Source of the DNA: Rhynchonema sp. JSB1_4
Lineage: Eukaryota > Nematoda > Chromadorea > Monhysterida > Xyalidae
Reading direction: 5' to 3'
Assembly (NCBI GenBank): GCA_030248065.1
Contig: JASAMV010006625.1
Coordinates: forward strand, 1-64,000
DNA length: 64,000 nucleotides
In this document: positions 1 through 12,000 of the stretch, one piece after another
How positions within the stretch are numbered: position 1 is the stretch's first letter
Layout: every line of letters starts with the position of its first letter
Translations under genes and position numbers: made by a program
Notes under the pieces: generated by a model
Databases searched by the model: none
What the model saw: only the letters and a program-made list of their open reading frames with translations
Told to the model about the DNA's origin: nothing

Positions 1-76
1 GCAATATGGTTCGATGTTGTGTTATTGCATTTCACCTTCTGCAACCATGAACATGCAAATATTTCACAACACCAAC

Positions 77-3000
77 CTTCGTCATAACCCTATCGACCTC
101 CTTCAACGGTGAATCCTGCGGCAGCAGCTTCTGCCCATCCAGTCTGGCCTCGATTCGTATTGCGCCCATCAGAATGAACACCCAATAGACGATCACCAGA
201 CCCAGCGTGACCACGGCTGTCAGACTGCTGTTGCAGAACTTACAGTACGCGCGCAGGATTGCCGCCGACACTTTCTGGATCTTTCGACGGATCTGGAAAG
301 GCAGCACCATTGATGTCATCGTGTCCTGGATATACTGACGATGACACTCATGAAATCAAGTCGATATGTGTACAGGGCAACGAACATGACGCTGCAAGTT
401 CACAAGATTTCATTTTTGTTAAGAATTGAATGATACATGCTGTATGTCCACCCGCATGTCTTGGATTCGAACTCCGTTCCATTAACACAAGTCACCATCA
501 ATACCACCGCGCCATGTGAACTGACCTCATCTTTTATGTCCGGAGTGTCGGCGGTGCTGATCTGTTTCTCCCATTTGGCCGACAACGCCAGGCAACTCGC
601 AAAGAAGGTGATCTCGAAAAAGAAGTCGATCGCCATCGCTATCGCAGCCGTTCGTGCAAACAATCGGATTTCGGGGGTTGGTGTCATCGCGCCGATGCCT
701 GAAATAACAAGCATGATGATGTTTCACGAGCGATAGAATGAAAACGAACTTATGTCTGTGGAAAAATTGATTGTGCATGTCCTGTAACGCATGTGTCCGT
801 TCACCACTAGCCCTCAAAGTGCTCCATATCAATGTTTGACTGGATATATCACGCACACCAAGCACTCTATATTTACAGTGTGTCCCTAAGCCCCTAAACA
901 ACTTCAGCGCCTGAACGTGACTGTGAATGTGACATGTATACGAAAGTGGAACGCGGCTGCTGGCGGGGTTCCTTGTGCTGTGTCAGATCACGGAATGTTA
1001 TCTCTTGGTTAGGCAGCAAAGACGTTTGTCACCGTCTCAATTGATCCAGGTGTGTGGCTTGCGCCAGTTTGAGAACCTCTTTCTGTGATGGCCAATGTTC
1101 TGTGCAAGTACTGTGTCCCAATGTTTTATGCACTTGTCGTGACCAAATCACGCACGCACCCGGTCTTTCTTTCAGAAAACCCCCTGCAAACAGTGGGTCT
1201 ATCCATAGCTGATCACGCAACATCACATGATCAAACAGGCGTTGTTGTCATCGCGCTTGAGCCAGAGGGACCAATGAAGGGGTCCCAGTTCGAACAACAT
1301 ATGTACATAGGTTTTCGAACTTGTGGATATGCAGTATGTGTCACCACGAATTGTGCTCAAGTGAGCCATTCAACAGCAATATTGTATCAATCGTCACTGT
1401 TCTGCAAGTTCCAGTTGCACTCGATACTCGAAGTGCTATAATGTCGATGTTTCACAGGATATTAGCACGCATGATCTCGTGTCAGCTACTGTAGTTGTTA
1501 TTGCGTTTTCCTCTTGTCGTTATCGTTGATATTCCACATGACCTGCGCACTCAATTCAATAAAAAATTGGTTTTATTCTCAAATCAAGCCAGTTTGCGTG
1601 CAGTACGGTTACTGTAGGTTATTGTACAAATCTGTGTGGTTTACTCTTGTACGGCGGATACAGAATGCAGATGTTGACTTCAAAATGCGCCGAACGGCAA
1701 GAACAACAATATGAAAATTATGACCTATTTGTATCACCAAATTTCTACCAGTGTTATGTATGTATTCAATTCATCTTTTCACGGTGACAGTGGCAGCAGA
1801 GACAACTCCTACTCGGTTGGGCTTGACCCCAAAGAACAACAGCCATTTCGTACGAACCGACGCAGACAACAAAGTGACTACGTATGGGTTTTGACATGTG
1901 AAGATTGTGATCAAGACTCCATAGATGATCTTCAACGTGTTGTGGTGAATTCTTGGGTACAACGCAATGTAGGCGACGAACGCTGCTGACATGATAACCA
2001 ATGGCAGACCGAGCATAAACCCAAGAACGGTGAAACGCCATTGCACGCCAGAAGCCGAGCTGGGGTGTTTGATCTGAAGAGGACTCAAGAAGTGACAACG
2101 GGGATTCCCAAATATCCAAGGCCAAAAACTCCAACCGTTCGCCACAATGTCGCACAATAAATAGCTGTGACAATGAACCCAGGAATTAGACCCGTCAAGC
2201 CTTCTGCCAGCGTCACAATCATGAACTCCGACATGTAGTGGTAGTGATGGAACACGCTCCCATTCCCAAAATACGGTCTCATTCCTGTTTCGTTCAATAC
2301 CCGACCAGGTAACGTAAAACTGAAAGCAGAATCCAACAGCAATGAATAGGACTACGAATTGAATTGAATTGAATCTCTGACTCCCAGAGGTCCAACCTAT
2401 AGGTGACTCCCAGAGTTGGCGACCACATGATTGCTGGTGCAGTGACACTGACTGTGACAAACTTGCTCCAATGTTTGGCCCAGAACTGGAAATAGTTGTT
2501 AGGTCATGTATACCTTTTTTAACAATAAAATTAATGGTTCTAGCCACTCAATGCGTCGCCGTTTCCATTTGTAGTACTACCTGTTTATGACCAATGGGGT
2601 TCATCACAGCGGTGTACCGATGAATTGATATCACAATGACGAGCCAAAAACTAGAGTGATTGGTCCACCGAATGATGTAGATCATTACTGGAGTGAAGAT
2701 GTAGTCGTATTCAATGTACATCCATCGAGGGAAGATGTACCAAAAATCCATAAGAATATAGAGTGTTATAAACGTGTTGATTGTCCCAATGATGTCAACG
2801 ATACCAACGAATTGTAGGATTGTGTAGAATGTGCTTTTGAACGTGTCCGTTTTGCGATATCGAAACATCATTGCCAGGAACAGAATGTAGATGGGAATTG
2901 TCAGGATTGAAACGGTGTAGATGAACGCTTTGCTGACCAGATCAGCCAACGAAAACTCGCTCATTTTCCAGAACTATGTATGTGAAACGAAGAATAAGTA

Positions 3001-6000
3001 AGAAACTGATGGAGCATTCATGGTGAGTCTGAGCTAGTTGAGATGTGGCTAGCAGATTTAGTCTTGCAGTTGCTTTGTTTTATTTTCATGCACACATCAA
3101 CCACATTAGCGTGTCCTGGGTGTTATTCTTTAAAGACTGGAAACAAAAGCTGGCAACAAATATACATTGGCAGTCTTGTTATCCATCCACAGCGGATCAC
3201 GCAGCATCACGTGATTACACAGGCCTTATCCATAACTGCTGTTATTGTGTTTTCATCTTGTGATTATCGTTGTGTGCTGTCCAATGTTCTGCGCACAGCG
3301 GTCCGCTCAATTCAACACAAACTGTTTTCATTCTCAAATCACGTCAGCTTGCGTGTTGTCCAGGGGGGTTTGTAGCATACGGTAGACACATAACGCTGAT
3401 TTCGACTACAAAATCCACGGGATTGTACGAACAATAATGTGAAAAGTGAACCTATTGTACTACAGTATGTATTCGTATCACAAAATTTCGACAAAACTGC
3501 ACTCATCGTTTGGTGGTCCCTTTGGCAGTTGGGACAGTTCCCACTTGGCTGGACTTCACCCCAAAGAACAACATCCATTTCTTACGAACCGAAGCAGACA
3601 ACAAAGTGACTACGTATGGGTTTTGACATGTGAAGATTGTGATCAAGACTCCATAGATGATCTTCAGTGTGTTGCGATGCATTCTTGGGTACAACGCAAT
3701 GTAGGCGACGAACGCTGCTGACATGATAACCAATGGCAGACCGAGTATAAACCCAAGAAGGGTGAAACGCCATTGCACGCCAGTAGCCGAGCTGGGGTGT
3801 TTGATCTGAAGAGGATTCAAGATAATGCATAAGTGTCAAAATGGTACACAAACGCACAAAGAGTCAAGAACTCTAACCGTTCGCCACAATATTGCACAAT
3901 ATAAAGCGGTGACAATGAACCCAGGAATTAGACCCAATAGGCCTTCTACCAGCGTCACAACCACGAACTCCGACATGTAGTGGTAGTGATGGAACACGGT
4001 CGCGTTCCCAAAATACGGTCTGGTCCCTGTTTCGTTCAATATTCGACCGGGTATCGTGATACTGAAAGAAGAATGCTGGAGGACTGACAAAGACCGCAAT
4101 CAGTCGATCTTGGAAACCCTGACCTCTTTGTGACGAATAGAGTTGGCGACCAGATGACTGCCGGCACGATGAAGCTGACGGCGACAAACTTGGCCCAATG
4201 CTTGGCCCAGAACTACAATTTAGATGAGAATCTTAACTTCCACCATGAGATATTAAGCATTCCGAAACTCCCTGAGGTTAAAACCTACTTGTTTGTGATT
4301 CACCGGATTCATCACAGCCGTGTACCGATTAATTGATACAACAATGACCAGCCAAAAACTGGCGTGATTGGTCCAACGAATGACGTAGAACAAGATCGGA
4401 GTGAAGATGTAGTCGTATTCAATGTACATCCATCGAGGGAAAATGTACCAAAAATCCATTAGAATATAGAGTGTTATAAACGTGTTGATTGTCCCAATGA
4501 TGTCAAGAATACCAACGAATCGCAGAATTGTGTAGAATGTGCTATTGAACGTGTCAGTTTTACGATATCGAAACATCATTGCCAAGAACAGGATGTAAAT
4601 GGGAATTGTCAGGATTGAGACAGTGTAAATGAACGCTTTGCTGATCAGATCAGCCATTGTGTTGCGGTCAATTCTTGGGTACACAGCTACGTAGACAACG
4701 AAGGCTGATGCCAGGATGACCACTGGCAGACCGAGTACGAAGCCAAGCACTGTGAAACGCCATTGCACGCCAGAAGCCGAACTGGGTTGTTTGATCTGAA
4801 GAAGGGTCGGAACTGCACCGAGTTCTGTTGATCAACCCCTACAGTATGTGACAGGATCCCAACCGTTCGCCACAGTATTGCACAATAGATTGCTGAGATG
4901 ATCAAGCCTGGTATCAGAGCCAGAATGCCCTCAAACAGCGCTACCACAGCCATCTCGCTCATGTAGTGGTAGTGACGAGAGACTGTCACATTGACTGGGT
5001 ACGGCCTCATTCCTGTCTCATTTAGGATTCGACCCGGCAGCGCATAGCTGAAACTGGGATACTGTACATAGCGACGCGATGGAGGTCATCTTGCCTTCAA
5101 CTACCATCCTTGAGGTGACTCCAAGAGTTGGGGACCATATGACTGCCGGCACAATGATGCTGATTGCGACGAACTTAGTCCAATGCTTGACCCAGAACTG
5201 AAAACAGCTCCAACGAACTAAAGACGTAAGCATAAGGTTTGTATGCGACGACATCACCTGTTTGTGATTGACCGGGTTCATTATGGCCGTATACCGATTG
5301 ATTGACATGACAATCACCAACCAAATGCTGGAGTGATTAGTCCAGCGAACAATATAATTCAGAATCGGAGTGAAGATGTAGTCGTATTCAATGTACATCC
5401 ATCGAGGGAAGACGTACCAAAAATCCGTAAGAATATAGAGTGTTATGAACGTGTTGATTGTCCCAATGATGTCAATGATACCAACGAATTGTAGGATTGT
5501 GTAGAATGTGCTTTTGAACGTGTCCGTTTTGCGATATCGAAACATCATTGCCAGGAACAGAATGTAGATGGGAATTGTCAGGATTGAAACAGTGTAAATG
5601 AACGCTTTGCTGATCAGATCAGCCGACGAAATCTCGCTCATTTTGCTGAACTACAATATAATGTATGTGAAACGACCAAGAAACAAGAAACTGATGGAGC
5701 GCATTCACGGTGAGTCTGGGCTATAGTTGAGATGTGGCTAGCAGATTCAGATTCAGAGTTGCACTTGCTTTGTTTCATTTTCATGCACACATCAAGCATA
5801 TTAGCGTGTTCTGGGCGTTATTCTTTCAGAAAGACTGGCAACAAATATACATTGGCAGGCTTGTTATCCATCCATAGCGGATCACGCAGCAATTCAACAC
5901 AAGCTGTTTTCATTCTCAAATCACGTCAGCTTGCGTGTTGTCCAGGGGGGTTACTGTAGCATACGGTAGACACATAACGCTTATGTTGAGTACAAAATGG

Positions 6001-9000
6001 ACGCAATTGTAGGAACAAGAATGTGAAAAGTGAACCATGTATCACAAAATTTCGACAAAATTCCACTCATCGTTTGGGGGTCCCTTTGGCAGCTGGGACA
6101 GTTCCCACTTGGCTGGACTTGACCCCAAAGAACAGCAGCCATTTCTTGCGAACCGAAGCAGAGAACAATGTAACTACGTACGGATTTTGGACACGTAAAT
6201 ATTGTGATTATCACGCCGAAACCTGTGTGTTACGACGGTGTACATTCTCCAGTAAACAACAACGCAAAGAACGAAAGCAAGTGATAGGATGATCAATGGG
6301 AAACCAAGGATGAATCCAAGCACTGTGAAGAGCCATTGTACTCCAGATGCCGAACCGGGTTGCTTTAACTGAAGTGAGTCTGGATTGAGCCAAGACAATG
6401 GATCAACGCAAAAAGCCATCAACCGTTCGCCACAGTATCGCACAATAGATGGCTGAGATGATCAATCCTGGAACTAAGCCCAGCAGTCTTCAAACAGCAA
6501 GCATCATCTCGGATATGCAATGGTATGGTGAAACACTGTTGTATTGGTCGCTATCGTGTCCGTTTTACGATATCGATACATAAGGAGCAGGAACAGTGTG
6601 TAAATGGGAATTGCCAAGATTGAAACAGTGTAAATGAAAAGTTTGTTGATCAGATCAACCAACATGGCTGCTGTCATTGCACGTAACTGCGAACAAAGAA
6701 TAGATTCGTCAACTTGAGTTGTTCTCGTATGGCGGCAACTGTAGCTGCAGTCATATTGCTTTATCTTTGCCAGTTATTGCTATGATCTGCAACACACAAC
6801 AACAAGTTTTTATCAAGCTGCGTTCACAAATCGTGTGACAAAGGAATAGCATCACTGCAAATTCAACCGCAACGTCCAGCGACCGCCTTGTTCGGATCAC
6901 GGCAGATTGTGTGCCCACATTAGCTATTGCGCACTACCACGACAGTCTTCTAAACAAGATCATGAACAGCACAAACCATGATACCGATTGAAGCTGTGCA
7001 CTCAACGCTTCGTGGGTCCTGTGACAGCAGAGACATTTCCCACTTGATTAGGCTTAACCCCAAAGAACAATAACCATTTCCTGCGAACCGAAACGGACAA
7101 TAAAGTGACCACGTACGGGTTCTGACAAGTGAAAATTGTCATTATCACTCCGAAAAGTATCTTCAGTGTGTTGCGATGAATTCTTGGGTACACAGCAATG
7201 TAGACAACGAAGGCTGCTGCCAGGATAACCAATGGCAGACCGAGTATGAAGCCAAGCAATGTGAAACGCCATTGCACGCCAGAAGCCGAACTGGGATGCT
7301 TGATCTGAAGCTGGATCAGCATCAACGAAGAAGTGGTCCAAGACCTTTTGACATGAGACACCTAACCGTTCGCCACAATATCGCACAATAAATTGCCGAA
7401 ATGATCAATCCTGGAATTAGACCCAACAGTCCTTCTATCAGCATCACTATCTTCAGCTCTGCCTCGTAATGATAGTGGTGAAACACCGCATTGACTGGAT
7501 ACGGTCTTGTTCCTGTTTCATTCAATATTCGACCTGGCAGCGCAAAACTGAAAATTCAGAACCTGCAGTACGGTTTAAAATTGCAACTGAGGAATTTGTG
7601 CTGAAGACATCCAACCTCAAGGTGACTCCCAGAGTTGGCAACCACATGACTGCCGGACCAATGATACTGATTGTCACAAACTTGGACCAGTGTTTGATCC
7701 AGAACTGAAAACAACATCGCCAACTTATTCCACATCCATTAGAACTATCGACTAACGACTGAACTGAACTAACTCTATATATACCTAGATCACAATGTGG
7801 AATACTCTTGAGCAAGAAGGCATACTTGTTTATGGTTGATCGGGTACATTATAGCCGTGTACCGATTGATCGACACCACGATGATCAGCCAAAAGCCAGA
7901 ATGGCTGGTGCATCGCATGAAGTAGAACAAGATTGGGGCGAAGATGTAATCGTATTCAATGTACATCCATCGTGGGAAAACGTAATAAAAGTCCATTAAA
8001 ATGTACATCGTTGTGAAGGTGTTGATTGTCCCAATGATGTCAAGAATACCAACGAATCGCAGAATTGTGTAGAATGTGCTATTGAATGTTGTCGTGTTGC
8101 GATACCGAAACATCATTGCCAGGAACAGGATGTAAATGGGAATTGTCAGGATTGAAACGGTGTAGATGAACGCTTTGCTGATCAGATCAACAAACGTGAT
8201 TTCGGGCATTCTGTTGACTGCTTTGTGTATGAACGTGAACCAAGGAAAAGTGATCTGAGATTCTTCCAGTGGATTACATCGTCCTCGTACGCACACAACA
8301 CCTACTGTTGCAGATATGTACATGACTTGCTTTTATTCTCTGCCGGTAATCATGCGAATTTGCGTGCCTTGATTGTGCTTTCCTCCTAGAAAAATATCAG
8401 CCACATATGTATGTATGTATGGTCCTTGGTTGCTGGCGCACTCAAAGCGCCAACAATGGACCGCAATCTTGACAAAAAAACATTTGCTGTGAGCGATCGA
8501 ATAGTGCTTCACATTGCGTGACCCACTCATTTCAAGGGAAAACTATCATAACATAGAAGACACCGTTGTAGAAAACTTTTCTTTCGCGTGGTGCGCAGTG
8601 CGCGTTGATTGATTTCAGCATGCCTTAGGGGCGGCTTAGGTGGAATGAATCCGGAATCCGGATCCCAGAAATAATTTGCATGCAAAAATACAAAACATTT
8701 CTCGGCTCCGGAAATATTTCCAGAAATCGTAAAACTTTACATGCAAAAACAATGCGTTTTCCGGAAATATTTCCGTATTCGGATTTCCGGATTCAACCTA
8801 AGCCCGCTCTTACCCATATCAAATTGACCTGTTGATCATCGAGAAGTGTGCGTGCGGGTATTTTTAGTTGGCTGGCAGATTGCCAGACTAGTTGGCAGCA
8901 GTATGCAATACAAACGCATCATTGTCACTTTGACAAGTTGTAAGCCAATGGAAGCGCGCACCGCGTCGAAACATTATCACAGATCGACTTGCATTGTTCC

Positions 9001-12000
9001 AAAATATTATCCGGAACCATGCAAGCCGAATCTGAAACTTTTTACGTCAGTTCATATCGTTGTTTCGCAAGCATCAAACGCTCCCACTGCACACATTCTT
9101 CGAAATTCAAATTCAGTTGCCAGATATTTTCAAATAATTGTCAAGCGCGAGCACACGTACAATGAAAACATCAAAAGTTCCACAAAAACATTGGACGCGA
9201 GCACAAAAGTCAAAAAAAGAAAACACACAATTGGACTCGTTGTGACTTACCAAATGCCAAACAGTTCGTGATTGACGTGATTGTAATGGACGGTCCAACG
9301 TCTTCCAGCACCCAGCCCAGTCTGTCTGTGACCGGGTGCAGTCGATTGCCCTTTTGGAGCGCAAAACGTTGCCAAGCGTGGATCATTAGGAATGCATCAT
9401 CAACACCTGAAAAATATCTGAAATATTTTCCGAAATCGCTCAATCAGTTACTGTGACAGGTTTGAACGGGTTCGTCAGGTATACAGGACCGGCGTCACTG
9501 CAACGGGCATCCCGTCGTTTTTCACAGACGGGCGGTGCATCAGGACAGCTTCAGTGCAAATGTACCAGTTGTCTTTTATTTTTGGGCCACCGCACTTGCC
9601 ACTCGTCAATTTCCGGTTCCAAATAACTGAAACTGACGAAGTCCCTACTCACCAATGGCCATGACGAGGAAGGGCACCACGAGCGTCATGCTGTTGATTC
9701 GCAGACCGAGGAATGACGTGAAACCCATGGTCGATGCGACGGCAAGCATCGGTGATAAAATGGTGCCGGCTGCGACCAGAAATTTGCCTGAAATAACAAG
9801 ACGAACCATTCAATTGTTCGGCAAAGCGGGAATTACTGCGATTGTCAGTCAAATACCATTAGAGCCCGTTGATTCTATTTTTTCGACTTTACATGGGATG
9901 GAAGACTCGATTGGAAAATGGCTTCAGAGAGCTATCATAACGGTGCTATGTTGGAAAACACACATGTCAAAGAATACATGGAAACAAACAAATAAAAACA
10001 CAATCATTAACAAACCAGCGTCCATTTGATTGTAGTACACGGCACTGCCGACCACCGACGTCAGCACGAACACCGACATTATGACAAAACCGACAGCGAA
10101 AAACGGTACGGTCGCGCGGCCACCGCGGATGATTTCGCCGTTCAGAATTTCGTTGCCGACGACGTCGATTCTGTGGTGGGCGAAACCGAGTACATAAATA
10201 GACAGTCAGCATGACAAATCGGATCGAGTCTGCCTTGGTCACGGGACTTCGTGTAGCATTTGCATCGAAAATATTTCGACATTTATAGATGAAATTCCAC
10301 TCGATCAGGGCGAGAGTGTTTTATTAACCGTCGGGGAACCACATTTACCTTGGTCGAAACTGTTGGCATCGACGTAGTCGAGATAGAAACAGTTAGTTAC
10401 CCTACCAGACCCATAGGCGATAACCATACTTTGTTTACCTCGCTCTCATGGTAGGGACGTGTCCAAAATGCCTCCGACGAACGACGGCCAATTGAAAAAT
10501 TCTCAAGTCAAGAAAACAAATTTCTGTTCATCACCTTACCTGACGTTAGGATCGTTGTAGACATCCCTGACGTAGAGGTACGCCTCGCGTTCCCATTTTG
10601 CAATAATGTCTTCGCCGTCAACGATTGTGTCCCCGGTTTTGTCCGCGCGAAACACCAACAATATGAGGGACACATGTTTGATGTCGGTGGCCCGGGGCAC
10701 AGCTGAATCGTTGGCCGGGTATTTTTCCACTTGTCTGAAAACCGGTATGAAATTTTGTTTTGATAAATCTGGGACCACATTTGCATAAATTTGCGTAATA
10801 TTTAACTGATCGGCATGATAACAAACGTATTACCCTGCCAATCTATGGCCGTAACTGATCGCTGGACATTCATTGCTTTTTTCCTTTGGGATGCACACGC
10901 GCAACCTACACCATTTAACCTTAGTGCATGGCATTATCATCCGAAGTATTTGCATTAGGGCGCGGCCATGCAAACGCGGGCGCGGGTCGCGGGTCAGAAA
11001 AATATTCTATGTTTTAGACCCGCTCCGCGTTTGCATGGCCGCACTTGCGGGCGCGGGTCGCGGGTCAGAAAAATATTCTATGTCCCAGACCCGCGCCCGC
11101 GTTTGCATGGCCGCACTTGCGGGCGCGGGTCGCGGGTCAGAAAAATATTCTATGTCCCAGACCCGCGCCCGCGTTTGCATGGCCGCACTTGCGGGCGCGG
11201 GTCGCGGGTCAGTCGAAACATTTCTTTGGCTGGGCTTGTAGCGCGCGAAAACTGTAGAGTTTTAAAGGGGGCCTTGCGCATTTCAAACCGCCTTCAAACT
11301 TTGCACGCATTTGAATATTGTTCAGGGCGTTATTAAACTCCCACGCACCAAGAACCCAATCTGCAGCATGCGACCAGGAGATGCACTTTAAGAAGAACAT
11401 CCGGGAACAAAGTGTGCGGCGGACCAGCCCAATTTATACCTGCGCATTCAGGCAAACTGCTTGATCAAAAAGGTGTCAAGGCGAATGAATGTTTCGCATG
11501 AAACGTGCAACACCACTAACTATGGAATTTCGCTTTTCTTTAGATTTCGAATTTCAACGAATTGTTCCAGCGCGACAAGCAGACCTTGAAACATTCAAGG
11601 TCACGACGTTCACTAAACAACACGTTATCTCCAACAGCCACGTAAATATGCCAGCTCACAAACCAACCACAGCCCGACTGACACGTATCACAGCAAAACA
11701 CACACAATAAGAACACGCGCACGTGGGAATGTTTCATGATATTGGTGGCAGGCAACAGGGAAGGCTTAAACATCACTCTCTAGCCAACAGCCGGCATAAT
11801 GCACTGCACTAAAGAACAGAATTTATTGTGGCGACCAGACTAAACAGTTCGTCTGCTTTAAAACTGTGGTTTTCGCGCACTACAAGCCCAGCCAAAGAAA
11901 TGTTTCGAGTGACCCGCGACCCGCGCCCGCAAGTGCGGCCATGCAAACGCGGGCGCGGGTCTGGGACATAGAATATTTTTCTGACCCGCGACCCGCGCCC

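Noticed and set aside
10968..11336. Repetitive 'RPAPRLHGRTCGRGSRV' open frames on both strands near 11-12 kb
   Set aside because: They are translations of the GC-rich minisatellite in the foldback arms and exist in several frames at once.
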